Shown here one piece after another: positions 48,518 to 57,954 of a DNA stretch of 64,000 nucleotides. The notes under the pieces are model-generated. The model searched no databases. It saw only the letters and a program-made list of their open reading frames with translations, and was not told the origin of the DNA. The position numbers and the translations under genes were made by a program. The DNA is from Facklamia lactis. GTDB lineage: Bacteria > Bacillota > Bacilli > Lactobacillales > Aerococcaceae. Within the stretch, counting starts at the first letter, position 1. Each line of letters begins with the position of its first letter. Where the stretch lies: assembly GCF_015863205.1 (NCBI RefSeq), contig NZ_JACBXQ010000006.1:124001-188000 (forward strand), in the 5' to 3' direction.

Positions 48518-49228
48518 ATGCTGACGGCGATGCGCAATTTCTTTAAAACGAAATTTGTCAATACGATGTCTAGATTTAGTTAATTGAAAAAAAGAAGTGT
48601 CAGCGAGAAAAACATGACTAGCAACCATCATAATGTAATCTGTCTCTGAGATGTTCATCCATTGTCGATCCAATTCATTAGATAAATCAGCATAAAATTC
48701 TTTAATAGCATAACCTATTTCTAAATGAAGTTCTTCTTCAAAGTATTGATAAATAGAAGATAATGCTTTATCGCTGGGTATTTCATTGACATACTTAGTG
48801 CGAATATACTCTTCATCAATAATTAAAATTTCACTGTCAATTTGACGGGCTCGTATTAAATGAATAAATTTTTCATCATCATTAATATCATAGAGTCCAA
48901 TTAATTCTTTAGGAACATCAGTAGTTTGATTTAAAATAATATGTGAATGACTGTTTAAATTTTGATCATGTATGAGTTCCTTATATGAAACTAGACCAGA
49001 AATTGGAAGCGAAAATTGTTCATAGTCTAAAACGATAGCTCCTTTTCCTTTTTGTTTATGGATAAATCCTTCATCAATTAAACGTTTTTGAGCTTTTCTG
49101 ACTGTTTCACGAGATACATGATAATATATAGCAAGGTCAGGCTCACTAGGAATTAATGATCCGATTGGATAATAACCATTTTTAATTTTATTTTTTAGAT
49201 CATGATAGATTTGTTCAAATTTATGCAT
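48512..49228 (-). CDS. treR: GntR-family trehalose operon repressor TreR
   Basis: Represses treBC and is released by trehalose-6-phosphate in known homologues. The 238-aa protein has a GntR winged helix (LIPSEPDLAIYYHVSRETVRKA) and a C-terminal UTRA effector domain (residues about 90-235). The ATG at 49228 follows AGGA. The frame extends 11 codons further without support. It is transcribed toward the lipoprotein gene, against the replication direction of this arm. Confidence 0.88.
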   Translation of the reverse strand: MHKFEQIYHDLKNKIKNGYYPIGSLIPSEPDLAIYYHVSRETVRKAQKRLIDEGFIHKQKGKGAIVLDYEQFSLPISGLVSYKELIHDQNLNSHSHIILNQTTDVPKELIGLYDINDDEKFIHLIRARQIDSEILIIDEEYIRTKYVNEIPSDKALSSIYQYFEEELHLEIGYAIKEFYADLSNELDRQWMNISETDYIMMVASHVFLADTSFFQLTKSRHRIDKFRFKEIAHRRQHR

Positions 49229-49313
49229 TAAATCACATCCTATTCCTATGTATTTTACCATTTTTTATCAAGCTAACGTAACTAAAAATTGTTTAATAAC
49301 TTTTTCAAAAATC

Positions 49314-49342
49314 TTGCTCTTCCACTATGTATTTGATACAAT
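49314..49342 (+). promoter_or_regulatory. mnmE promoter
   Basis: TTGCTC (49314-49319), a 17-bp spacer and TACAAT (49337-49342) with an extended TG-A. The start of transcription would be near 49349, about 100 nt before the mnmE ATG. Confidence 0.65.
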
Positions 49343-49365
49343 ACCATCGATAATAGGTAGCAGTC

Positions 49366-49420
49366 AAAGTGCTTACGAAAAAATAACCTTTTATGAGGTT
49401 TTTTCGTTGGGCACTTTTTT
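49366..49420 (+). terminator. Terminator-like hairpin in the mnmE leader (possible attenuator)
   Basis: Paired segments AAAGTGC..ACGAAAAAA and TTTTTTCGT..GCACTTT are followed by seven T residues, placed between the mnmE promoter and its ribosome site. It may end short transcripts or be switched by an unknown signal. Confidence 0.6.
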
Positions 49421-49446
49421 TATGAAATTTTTGAAAGGGGAAAACA

Positions 49447-50823
49447 ATGTATCTAACGGACACAATTGCTGCTATTTCAACAGCATTAGGTGAAGGTGCT
49501 ATTGGTATTGTAAGATTAAGCGGTCCAGAATCACTTAATATTGCTTCGGAAATGTTTAGAGGAAAAAATCTTTTGGAAGTTAATAGTCACACTATTCATT
49601 ATGGCCATATCATTGACCGCCAAGATAATATTATTGATGAGGTGATGGTGACAGTATTGAAAGCACCCAAAACATATACACGTGAAGATGTAATAGAAAT
49701 AAATTGTCATGGGGGTGTCATGGCAGTTCAAAGAATTCTTGAAGAATGTCTATTGCTTGGAGCAAGAATGGCTGAACCAGGTGAATTTACTAAACGTGCG
49801 TTTCTGAATGGTAGGATTGATTTATCACAAGCAGAAGCACTAATGGATCTGATACAAGCAAAAACTAGTCGAGCGATGGATGCTTCAATTAATCAATTAC
49901 AAGGTTCTCTTTCAGTAAAAATTCGAGAATTGCGGCAAGAAATGTTAAATACCTTAGCACAAGTAGAGGTGACGATTGATTATCCAGAATATGATGATGT
50001 TGAGGAAATTTCAACAAACGAATTGGTGCTAACAGCGAAGAATGTCAAATCAAAAATAGAGGACATTTTACAAATGGCGCAAAATGGACGTTTATTTAGG
50101 GATGGGATAAAAACTGCTATTGTGGGTCGCCCCAATGTAGGGAAATCAAGCCTTTTAAATCGTTTGACAGGTTTTGACAAAGCAATTGTGACTGATATTG
50201 CCGGAACTACTCGAGATACCATTGAAGAGTACATTAATATTCAGGGTGTACCGCTTCATTTAGTAGACACAGCAGGTATTCGCGAAACAAATGAGTTGGT
50301 CGAACGAATTGGTGTGACAAAAAGTCGTGAATTAATTGACAAATCAGATTTAATTATACTTGTTTTAAATCAAACAGAATCTTTGACAGAGATCGATATA
50401 GAACTATTAGAATTGACGCAAGGTAAAAAGCGAATAATTTTATTTAATAAAGAAGATTTGGTCGCTAAAATTGTTCCTCATGATATTTCTAATTATGCTG
50501 AAGAAAATGAAGTGATTTTGACGTCTATGTTAACAGAAAATGGTATTCGCCAATTAGAAGAGAAAATAGTAAATCTTTTTTATGCTGGCAATCTACAGTC
50601 GACAGATGTCAACTATTTATTAAACTCTCGTCATACAAATTTATTACGACAAGCAATTAAATTACTCGATGAGGTAATAGTAGCAAGTTATGATCAAGTA
50701 CCAGTAGATTTGATTCAAATTGATTATACAAGAGCTTGGGAAATATTGGGAGAAATTATTGGAGACAGTTTTCAAGATGAGCTATTAGATAAATTATTTA
50801 GCCAATTTTGTTTAGGAAAATAG
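49447..50823 (+). CDS. mnmE: tRNA modification GTPase MnmE (TrmE)
   Basis: With MnmG, makes the 5-carboxymethylaminomethyl group on wobble U34 of several tRNAs. The 458-aa protein has the folate-binding N-terminal domain (TIAAISTALGEGAIGIVRLSG), an inserted G domain (GRPNVGKSSLLN, TDIAGTTRDTIEE, FNKEDL) and the C-terminal Cys motif FCLGK. It directly precedes a Nudix gene, then mnmG. Confidence 0.97.
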   Translation: MYLTDTIAAISTALGEGAIGIVRLSGPESLNIASEMFRGKNLLEVNSHTIHYGHIIDRQDNIIDEVMVTVLKAPKTYTREDVIEINCHGGVMAVQRILEECLLLGARMAEPGEFTKRAFLNGRIDLSQAEALMDLIQAKTSRAMDASINQLQGSLSVKIRELRQEMLNTLAQVEVTIDYPEYDDVEEISTNELVLTAKNVKSKIEDILQMAQNGRLFRDGIKTAIVGRPNVGKSSLLNRLTGFDKAIVTDIAGTTRDTIEEYINIQGVPLHLVDTAGIRETNELVERIGVTKSRELIDKSDLIILVLNQTESLTEIDIELLELTQGKKRIILFNKEDLVAKIVPHDISNYAEENEVILTSMLTENGIRQLEEKIVNLFYAGNLQSTDVNYLLNSRHTNLLRQAIKLLDEVIVASYDQVPVDLIQIDYTRAWEILGEIIGDSFQDELLDKLFSQFCLGK

Positions 50824-51324
50824 GTGAAAAAAATGCAACAGTTATCAACAATTTGCTATTTAGATAATGGTAAACAATTTTTGCTTTTACATAGAAATAA
50901 AAAAGAAAATGATATACATGAAGGTAAGTGGGTAAGCGTAGGAGGTAAATTTGAGCCTGGTGAGACTCCTGAGGAATGTGCAAAGCGAGAAATAAAAGAA
51001 GAGACAGGATTGAATGCAAAGAATTTAATTCCAGTTGGTTTTATTAGTTTTCCAGATTTTACTCATAATTCAATCGATTGGTATTCATTTGTCTATCGTG
51101 TCAAAGATTTTGATGGAGAAATAATTGAGGATTGTGATGAGGGAACATTAGAGTGGGTTGATTATGATCAAATTATGGATAAACCTACTTGGGAGGGTGA
51201 TTATGTTTACTTAGACTGGATCTTATCTGATAAGCCTTTTTTTTGGGCAAAATTTGAATATGATGTTAAGGGTAAGTTATTCCATCATTCTGTAAAATTT
51301 ATGGAAGATAGAGGAGGAAAGTGA
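50824..51324 (+). CDS. Nudix hydrolase (MutT/8-oxo-dGTPase-like)
   Basis: Predicted to hydrolyse a nucleoside diphosphate derivative, possibly 8-oxo-(d)GTP. The 166-aa protein carries a full Nudix box, [22 protein letters not shown] (consensus GX5EX7REUXEEXGU), and C-terminal residues like streptococcal MutX. The start may be GTG 50824 or ATG 50833. Its TGA overlaps the mnmG ATG by one base (TGATG), and it follows the mnmE stop directly, so the three genes form one coupled unit. The substrate is not determined by sequence. Confidence 0.88.
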   Translation: MKKMQQLSTICYLDNGKQFLLLHRNKKENDIHEGKWVSVGGKFEPGETPEECAKREIKEETGLNAKNLIPVGFISFPDFTHNSIDWYSFVYRVKDFDGEIIEDCDEGTLEWVDYDQIMDKPTWEGDYVYLDWILSDKPFFWAKFEYDVKGKLFHHSVKFMEDRGGK

Positions 51325-53225
51325 TGCATACATACGAAGCAGGAAATTATGATGTGATTGTTGTAGGGGCAGGACACGCGGGAAGTGAGGCAGCACTTGC
51401 TTCCGCTCGCATTGGTTGTCGAACATTACTCATCACAATGAATTTAGAAATGATTGCTTATATGCCTTGTAACCCTTCTATTGGGGGACCAGCAAAAGGT
51501 GTGGTAGTAAGAGAAATTGATGCCTTAGGGGGAGAAATGGGTCGTAACATTGATCGTAGTTATATTCAAATGCGATTGTTAAATACTGGAAAAGGTCCAG
51601 CGGTTCAAGCCCTAAGAGCTCAGGCAGATAAACATTACTATTCAAACTCGATGAAAAATACTTTGGAAGCCGAAAAAATGTTGGATTTAAAACAGGCAAT
51701 GGTCGAGCAACTTTTAATTGAAGAGGGACAGTGTCAAGGAGTGATAACCAATTCGGGGGCGACTTATCGAGCTAAATCTGTTGTTTTGACAGCAGGAACT
51801 TATTCTAGAGGACGAATCATAATTGGAGAATTAGATTATTCATCAGGCCCCAATAATACTTTGCCTTCGGTAAAATTATCAGAACATTTATTAGAATTAG
51901 GAGTAGAATTAGCACGGTTTAAGACAGGAACACCACCAAGAGTTCATGAAAGTTCTGTTGATTTTGAGGAGACAGAGGAACAACCAGGTGATTTAAATCC
52001 TAATCATTTTTCTTTTTCTACTTCTGATGAAAGCTATATTACTGATCCTATTTCTTGTTGGCTAACTCATACAAATAGTTTAACCCATGAAATTATTGAA
52101 AATAATCTACATCGTGCTCCCATGTTTTCTGGGATTGTGGAAGGGGTAGGTGCTCGATATTGTCCTTCTATCGAAGATAAGATTGTTCGATTCAGTGACA
52201 AACCTCGTCATCAAGTTTTTATTGAACCAGAAGGGCGAAATACAAAGGAGATGTATATTCAGGGTTTGTCAACATCATTACCAGAAGATGTTCAAATAGA
52301 GATGTTACATAGTGTAAAAGGTTTAGAGAGAGCAGAACTTATGAGACCAGGGTATGCGATTGAATATGATGTGGTGGTTCCTCATCAATTAACTTTAAGT
52401 TTAGAGGTTAGACAAATACCTGGACTCTTTACTGCAGGACAAATGAATGGAACCAGTGGTTATGAAGAAGCAGCTGGACAAGGAATTATTGCTGGGATTA
52501 ATGCTGCTCATAAAGCATTAGGTAGAGAAGCATTTGTTTTACAACGATCTGAGGCATATATTGGGGTAATGATTGATGATTTAGTGACAAAGGGAACAAC
52601 AGAACCCTATCGTTTGTTAACTTCTCGTGCAGAATATCGTTTACTCTTAAGACATGATAATGCTGATTTACGTTTGACAGAAAAAGGCTACCAACTTGGG
52701 CTAGTATCAGAAGAAGCATATCAAAAATATAGAACAAAGCAAAATATGATTGACAAAGAATTGGATCGTTTAACAAAAATACGTTTGACACCTAAAACAT
52801 CTGGATTAGCTGAATACTTTTCAAAAGTCGGTTCTACTCCTTTAAAAGATGGTATTTTAGCTAGTGAATTACTCAAGCGACCTGAAATTAAATATAAGGA
52901 TTTGCAACAAGTGTTACCTGAATCTAATTTGTCAATTGATCGTCAAGTAGCAGAACAGGTTGAAATTCAAATAAAATATGCAGGTTATATTAAAAAAGCT
53001 CTGCAAAAAGTAGATAAAGTGAAGGCAATGGAAGAGAAAAAAATTCCTGAAAATATTGATTATGATGCAGTTGATAGTTTAGCAACGGAGGCTCGTGAAC
53101 GCTTAAAATTAATCCAGCCTTCAAACATTGGGCAAGCTAGTCGTATTTCAGGAGTGAATCCTGCGGATATTGCTATTTTATCCGTCTATATACAACAAGG
53201 AAAAATTGTGCGAATTCAAGAATAA
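51324..53225 (+). CDS. mnmG: tRNA uridine-5-carboxymethylaminomethyl enzyme MnmG (GidA)
   Basis: FAD-dependent partner of MnmE in wobble-uridine modification. The 633-aa protein has the Rossmann motif [19 protein letters not shown], the [11 protein letters not shown] signature, catalytic-loop region KTGTPPRVH and a C-terminal helical MnmE-binding domain. GGAGG lies 6 nt before the ATG at 51324. A GTG one codon upstream is the alternative start. Confidence 0.97.
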   Translation: MHTYEAGNYDVIVVGAGHAGSEAALASARIGCRTLLITMNLEMIAYMPCNPSIGGPAKGVVVREIDALGGEMGRNIDRSYIQMRLLNTGKGPAVQALRAQADKHYYSNSMKNTLEAEKMLDLKQAMVEQLLIEEGQCQGVITNSGATYRAKSVVLTAGTYSRGRIIIGELDYSSGPNNTLPSVKLSEHLLELGVELARFKTGTPPRVHESSVDFEETEEQPGDLNPNHFSFSTSDESYITDPISCWLTHTNSLTHEIIENNLHRAPMFSGIVEGVGARYCPSIEDKIVRFSDKPRHQVFIEPEGRNTKEMYIQGLSTSLPEDVQIEMLHSVKGLERAELMRPGYAIEYDVVVPHQLTLSLEVRQIPGLFTAGQMNGTSGYEEAAGQGIIAGINAAHKALGREAFVLQRSEAYIGVMIDDLVTKGTTEPYRLLTSRAEYRLLLRHDNADLRLTEKGYQLGLVSEEAYQKYRTKQNMIDKELDRLTKIRLTPKTSGLAEYFSKVGSTPLKDGILASELLKRPEIKYKDLQQVLPESNLSIDRQVAEQVEIQIKYAGYIKKALQKVDKVKAMEEKKIPENIDYDAVDSLATEARERLKLIQPSNIGQASRISGVNPADIAILSVYIQQGKIVRIQE

Positions 53226-53349
53226 CCTATTTTGTTTTAATTTAAGTAAGTATAGCGAAAAAATTTCTTAATTATTTACTATTTAACGCTTGTAAAGTGT
53301 TAGATAAATAGAATTTGAGGAATTTTATAGTTTATACATACAATGGAAA

Positions 53350-53375
53350 ACACGTCTCTAATCATTAGAGACGTG
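53350..53375. terminator. Bidirectional terminator between mnmG and the Mga-like gene
   Basis: Perfect 13-bp inverted repeat ACACGTCTCTAAT/ATTAGAGACGTGT with T-rich flanks on both strands. Confidence 0.85.
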
Positions 53376-53381
53376 TTATTT

Positions 53382-54833
53382 TTAAAATTCTAGTTGACTG
53401 ATCATTTTTGTTAAGGATTGATAATTTTGTGGAGTGGGATAATCTTCAATCCAAAGAATATGCTTATCTGCAATATCTTCTATATAAAAATTACTAATTA
53501 AAATTTGTGAATCAAGGGAATTGAGTCTTTCTATGCAAATAGAACTTTCTTCATAGATGTCGAGCTCTAAAATGGGACCAACTCGTTGTTTAATCCAATT
53601 ATAAACAAAAACTGCATGTTCATATTCTAAATCTGTAATAATTGTAGCTTTTAATTTAGCTTTTTTATTTTGAAGCTGTTCTAGAATATTATCGAATTTA
53701 AGGAAGAAAGTATAAACAAATTGATCAACAACTGATTGGTTATTTTCAGTGTGAAAATTTAAATAGAAATTAGTCATTCGCTCATTGATATAATGATATT
53801 CTTTCGGAAAATTCTTTTTAAGAAATTTGATGAAATTTCCCTTTCGATTAACATGGATTGTATTAACCGTAATTTTTTTGTTGATCAGCAAAGTATCATG
53901 TAGTTCAAAAAGGAGTGTATCTCTATTAGTTAAAATAACATCAAACTCTTGGATAAAGTCATCAATAATTGTATTAAGATATAAGATCGATTTTCTTTCA
54001 TTATCTTGATTCAAATCATTGCTTATAAAATGTGATAAACTTGCGATGTAGTTCTCTTGGACAAAAGGATAGAAAAGTTGTTGAAGGCTATCCTTGCTAA
54101 ATTCAAAACCAGTTGCCTGATGAAAAAGAGATTTAAACGATGAGTGCTCAGGGCTGTCAAACATTTGATAATAATAATTTGCTTTATCTGAATTTGGTAA
54201 TTTATTGCCTAACCGGGTTCTAATCATGTTAATGGCAATAATATTGGCCCAATAATGTTTGTTTCCAAAATTTAACTTGAAGTCAAAGATTTGTGCAATT
54301 AATTGTAAGAACTCTTCTAATTTATACAAATCAATTTCAAAAGGCCAGTCCATCACATTACCTGCTTCTGAAAATAATTGATTATAAAATGTACGGATAT
54401 TGGCTTCTTCTCCAATTAATTTGACAGGTGTTAGTTTAATTTCAAGATCATATTGTTCAAGCAGTTCCATATTAATTTGATGGACTAGACGATACAGTGT
54501 GGATTGACTAATATCAATTTTTTTAATGATTTCAGACCGTTCAAATTCATTGTAAAGAAAGAGTGATTCTAACAAATCGAAAGCAACAGATTCCCGAATC
54601 ATGTAGGTATAAAAATAATCAATTCGTATATTATCTGGTAATCGTAAATAGACGGTATCGGAATCGGTTTGAATTACCATGTCTGGGAACTTACCTCTTA
54701 AATAATTTAAATCTTCATAGATTGATCTTCGGTTCGTGTTAAACTTTTTTGCTACTTCTCGATAGCTTTTAGCTTGTAACTCATTATGTAAATATTCAAT
54801 TAACTTGATTCGCCTAAATTTGGCTTTTGACAT
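53382..54833 (-). CDS. Mga-family transcriptional regulator
   Basis: Stand-alone regulator of the Mga/AtxA type, which in streptococci controls surface and virulence genes in response to sugar status. The protein (483 aa from 54833) has two N-terminal HTH motifs (SYREVAKKFNTNRRSIYEDL and ERSEIIKKIDISQSTLYRL), a long helical PRD-like middle and an EIIB-like C-terminus. Start: the ATG at 54833 lies 18 nt after its only ribosome site (AGGAGGG). An in-frame ATT at 54845 is at ideal distance, and a TTG at 54863 lies before the site. Targets are unknown. Confidence 0.8.
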   Translation of the reverse strand: MSKAKFRRIKLIEYLHNELQAKSYREVAKKFNTNRRSIYEDLNYLRGKFPDMVIQTDSDTVYLRLPDNIRIDYFYTYMIRESVAFDLLESLFLYNEFERSEIIKKIDISQSTLYRLVHQINMELLEQYDLEIKLTPVKLIGEEANIRTFYNQLFSEAGNVMDWPFEIDLYKLEEFLQLIAQIFDFKLNFGNKHYWANIIAINMIRTRLGNKLPNSDKANYYYQMFDSPEHSSFKSLFHQATGFEFSKDSLQQLFYPFVQENYIASLSHFISNDLNQDNERKSILYLNTIIDDFIQEFDVILTNRDTLLFELHDTLLINKKITVNTIHVNRKGNFIKFLKKNFPKEYHYINERMTNFYLNFHTENNQSVVDQFVYTFFLKFDNILEQLQNKKAKLKATIITDLEYEHAVFVYNWIKQRVGPILELDIYEESSICIERLNSLDSQILISNFYIEDIADKHILWIEDYPTPQNYQSLTKMISQLEF

Positions 54834-54888
54834 AAAAACAGAAATGGAAGTCCCTCCTAGCAAGAATAAATTTTAATCGACTTTTTTT

Positions 54889-54917
54889 ACTATAGCAATC
54901 CTATCCTTAATCTGCAA
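54889..54917 (-). promoter_or_regulatory. Promoter of the Mga-like gene
   Basis: On the minus strand TTGCAG (54912-54917) and TATAGT (54889-54894) are 17 bp apart, with an extended TG-C before the -10. Confidence 0.7.
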
Positions 54918-55030
54918 GCATCCATAAGAAATTAAACGAAATTTTTATTAATAAAATTTATATAAAGTTAAAATGGATTCGCTGATTATTCAAGGAATTC
55001 GTTCTAATTTAAAATTAAGTTAATACAGAA

Positions 55031-55507
55031 ATGCTATTAAATAGTATTGGGTCAGCAGACATAAGAGAAACAATAACGTATAATATTGATAAGAAGGACT
55101 GGTATTTGAAAATAGCTATGTTTACGATTCTTATTTTCATTTCTCTCTTAAATTTGAAAAGAATATATGAAGTAACCGAAGCTAAAGAATATTCTGATAA
55201 ATTTATTGAGAGGGTGCTAGAGATTAATATTTAAAAAGAAATAGAGTCAGAGCAAAAAGAAAAAATTAATTCAATAGAGGTAACCGTATTCCACTCTTTT
55301 ACCCATGTGAACTAGTTGGAGTCCTTTTATCAAGAATTTTATTAGAAGAAAAGGCTTTGAGTTATCTATCCCATAGTTTAACCATAAAGGAATATGGTAA
55401 AAATTAGGTAAATTAAGTTTAAATGATCCAGATCTTATCTTAATTAAGAGCAGCAATTTTATAGATAGAAAGATTGATAATTGTAGGAATTTTTAGTAAA
55501 GTAAGAG
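55031..55507 (+). pseudogene. Degenerate coding remnant with one membrane segment, family unknown
   Basis: The stretch between the Mga-like gene and rsmG has no complete gene. From ATG 55031 a 67-codon frame reads a hydrophobic helix (YLKIAMFTILIFISLLNL) then a charged segment. It has no good ribosome site. Beyond its stop (55234) peptide-like stretches continue in different frames (for example LLSRILLEEKALSYLSHSL near 55320-55380), broken by stops. I read this as a decayed gene and cannot name it. A small membrane peptide remains possible for 55031-55234. Confidence 0.35.
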
Positions 55508-55510
55508 AGC

Positions 55511-55538
55511 TGTGAAACAATTGTTTCACAATTTTTTT
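55511..55538 (+). terminator. Palindromic hairpin before rsmG, made of inverted parS half-sites
   Basis: A 20-bp perfect palindrome TGTGAAACAATTGTTTCACA (55511-55530) is followed by seven T residues, so it can act as an intrinsic terminator. Its arms GTGAAACA and TGTTTCAC are the parS half-sites in swapped order. It lies just ahead of the rsmG ribosome site. Confidence 0.6.
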
Positions 55539-55557
55539 AAGATAAAGGAGCATTTAG

Positions 55558-56283
55558 ATGACCGTTGAAGAATTTGTACAAAGTCTAGCTCAATATGGTA
55601 TTATTCTTAATTCTAAACAAATACAACAGTTTGAACGTTATTTTGAGTTATTAATAGAATGGAATAGTAAAATTAATTTAACGGCAATTACAGACAAGCA
55701 GGAAGTTTACCTTAAACATTTTTACGATAGTATTTTACCTCTTTGGGAAGTCCCCTTAGAAAATTACGATATTAAAGTGTGCGATGTAGGTGCTGGGGCA
55801 GGATTTCCTAGTATTCCGATGAAAATAATACATCCTGAACTTAATTTAACTATCATTGATTCACTGAATAAACGAATCAAGTTTTTAGATACTCTGAGAG
55901 GTGAGTTAGAATTGGATTCAATTCAATTGGTTCATTCAAGAGCAGAAGATGCGGGTCAGAATTTTAACTATCGTGGCCAGTTTGATTTAGTAATGGCAAG
56001 GGCAGTGGCCCCTTTAAATGTGTTAGCAGAATTTTGTTTACCCCTCTTAGGAAAAGGTGGGAGTTTTTGGGTTTTAAAAGGTGGCCATAAACAAACCGAG
56101 GAAGAATTGCGTATTGCTCAAAAAGCGGTTAATGTTCTGGGCGCAAAAATTGTAGAAGTGAAAAAAACGAAACTCCCTTTTGATGAAGGGGAAAGAACAA
56201 TTATTTTGATGAAGAAGACTTTAGATACTCCAAAAAAATATCCAAGAAAAGCAGGAAAACCTGCAAAATCACCAATAGAATAA
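55558..56283 (+). CDS. rsmG: 16S rRNA (guanine-N7)-methyltransferase RsmG (GidB)
   Basis: Methylates N7 of G527 in the 530 loop of 16S rRNA. Loss gives low-level streptomycin resistance in other species. The 241-aa protein has the N-terminal helix (QFERYFELLIEWNSKINLTAI) and SAM-binding motifs VCDVGAGAGFPSIPMKI and DLVMARAVAPL. AAAGGAG is 7 nt before the ATG. It starts the rsmG-parA-parB-DUF951-ychF run. The noc gene found here in B. subtilis is absent. Confidence 0.96.
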   Translation: MTVEEFVQSLAQYGIILNSKQIQQFERYFELLIEWNSKINLTAITDKQEVYLKHFYDSILPLWEVPLENYDIKVCDVGAGAGFPSIPMKIIHPELNLTIIDSLNKRIKFLDTLRGELELDSIQLVHSRAEDAGQNFNYRGQFDLVMARAVAPLNVLAEFCLPLLGKGGSFWVLKGGHKQTEEELRIAQKAVNVLGAKIVEVKKTKLPFDEGERTIILMKKTLDTPKKYPRKAGKPAKSPIE

Positions 56284-56294
56284 GGAGGTATATG

Positions 56295-57059
56295 ATGGGG
56301 AAAATGATTGCTGTCGGTAATCAAAAAGGCGGAGTAGGAAAAACAACAACTACTGTCAACCTTGGAGCAGCTTTAGCTTTTCTGAATAAGAAAGTTTTAA
56401 TTATTGATTCAGATTCTCAAGGAAATGCTACTTCGGGATTGGGAATTGAAAGAGGAGATGTCAAAAATAGCCTTTATGAAGTTTTAGTAAATGAAATACC
56501 AATTGAAGAAAGTATTTTATCTACTTCTCGTGATAATTTGGACATAGTTCCTTCTACAATTTCTTTAGCTGCTGCAGAGATAGAGTTGGTTAGTATTGAG
56601 CAACGAGAATTTCGGTTAAGGAAAGCAATTGAACCAGTGATTGAAGAATATGATTATATCCTAGTAGACTGTCCTCCTTCACTTGGTCAGTTATCTATCA
56701 ATGCTTTTACAGCCTCTGATACGATCTTAATACCTGTTCAAGCAGAATATTATGCTTTGGAAGGCTTGAGTCAGTTATTAAATACGATTCGACTTGTTCA
56801 AAAGAGCTATAATCCTCAGTTCCGAATAGAAGGTGTTTTGATTACGATGCTAGATGCTAGAACAAACCTTGGCTATGAAGTAGTAGATGAGGTTAGGAAA
56901 TATTTCCAAGAAAAAGTTTATAATACTGTTATTTCAAGAAATATTCGTCTTTCTGAAGCGCCTTCTTATGGTTTGTCAGTGATTGACTATGATCCAAAAT
57001 CTAGAGGCGCTATCATGTATATGGATTTAGCAAAGGAAGTGGTGGGAAGTGACGAATAG
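56295..57059 (+). CDS. parA: Chromosome partitioning ATPase ParA (Soj)
   Basis: Walker-type ATPase that works with ParB in origin segregation and regulates DnaA in B. subtilis. The 254-aa protein has the deviant Walker A NQKGGVGKTTTTVNLG, the Walker A' DSDSQGNATSGLG and Walker B ILVDCPPSLG. Two ATGs are adjacent (56292, 56295), and GGAGG is 6 nt before the second. Its end overlaps parB by 11 bp. Confidence 0.96.
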   Translation: MGKMIAVGNQKGGVGKTTTTVNLGAALAFLNKKVLIIDSDSQGNATSGLGIERGDVKNSLYEVLVNEIPIEESILSTSRDNLDIVPSTISLAAAEIELVSIEQREFRLRKAIEPVIEEYDYILVDCPPSLGQLSINAFTASDTILIPVQAEYYALEGLSQLLNTIRLVQKSYNPQFRIEGVLITMLDARTNLGYEVVDEVRKYFQEKVYNTVISRNIRLSEAPSYGLSVIDYDPKSRGAIMYMDLAKEVVGSDE

Positions 57060-57930
57060 AAACAAAAAAGGTGGGCTTGGAAGAGGAATGGAAGCACTCT
57101 TTTCAAGCGTATATGAAGAAAATCCTTCTGATAGCGAGGTTGTATCTGAAATTAATTTATCAGAAATTAGACCTAATCCATATCAACCTAGAAAGCATTT
57201 TGATGAGTCTGCATTAAATGAATTAGCAGAATCGATTAAGCAATCTGGTGTATTCCAGCCGATTATTATCAGGAAGTCTTCAATCAAGGGTTATGAGCTA
57301 ATTGCAGGTGAGCGGAGAGTTAGGGCCTCAAGGCTCGCAGGAAAAACAACGATACCAGCAATAGTGAGAGATCTTGATGAAGAGGCTATGATTGAAATAG
57401 CTGTCATTGAAAACTTACAGCGTGAAGATCTTAGTCCATTGGAAGAGGCTGAAGCCTATAGTATGTTAATGGAAAATTTGAATTTAACTCAAGCTGAAGT
57501 TGCTGATCGTATAGGTAAAAGTCGTCCCTATATTGCTAATTATTTGAGATTATTGCAATTACCAGACAAAATCAAAAATTTTGTTAATCAAGAAAAGTTA
57601 TCGATGGGTCAAGCTCGAACGATACTTGGATTAAAAGATAAAACACAAATGGTGAAAATAGCTGAGCAGGTAATCCGAGAACATTTGACAGTCAGACAAT
57701 TAGAAGATTTGGTCCAACAAACTAATCAAAGCCAAGTTGTAAAACCACCAAAGAAGAAGAAAAATAATCAGAAACCTCCTTACTTCAAGGCCCTTGAAGA
57801 ACAAATGGAGGAGAAATTTGGGACAACAACTAATATTATAAGCAAAGGTGACAAAGGAAAAATTGAAATTGAATATTTTAGTGATTCTGATTTGACACGT
57901 ATTTTAGATTTATTAGGTATTCAGTTATAA
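57049..57930 (+). CDS. parB: Chromosome partitioning protein ParB (Spo0J)
   Basis: Binds parS, spreads as a CTP-dependent clamp and loads SMC. The 293-aa protein has KGGLGRGMEALF at the N-terminus, the CTP/Arg patch (ELIAGERRVRASRLAG), the HTH (NLTQAEVADRIGKSRPYIANYLRLL) and a C-terminal dimerisation domain. The start is GTG at 57049, within the parA 3' end. Exact parS sites at 30605 and 31506 are its expected targets. Confidence 0.96.
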   Translation: MTNRNKKGGLGRGMEALFSSVYEENPSDSEVVSEINLSEIRPNPYQPRKHFDESALNELAESIKQSGVFQPIIIRKSSIKGYELIAGERRVRASRLAGKTTIPAIVRDLDEEAMIEIAVIENLQREDLSPLEEAEAYSMLMENLNLTQAEVADRIGKSRPYIANYLRLLQLPDKIKNFVNQEKLSMGQARTILGLKDKTQMVKIAEQVIREHLTVRQLEDLVQQTNQSQVVKPPKKKKNNQKPPYFKALEEQMEEKFGTTTNIISKGDKGKIEIEYFSDSDLTRILDLLGIQL

Positions 57931-57954
57931 CGTGTAAAAGAAGGAGGACTTATT

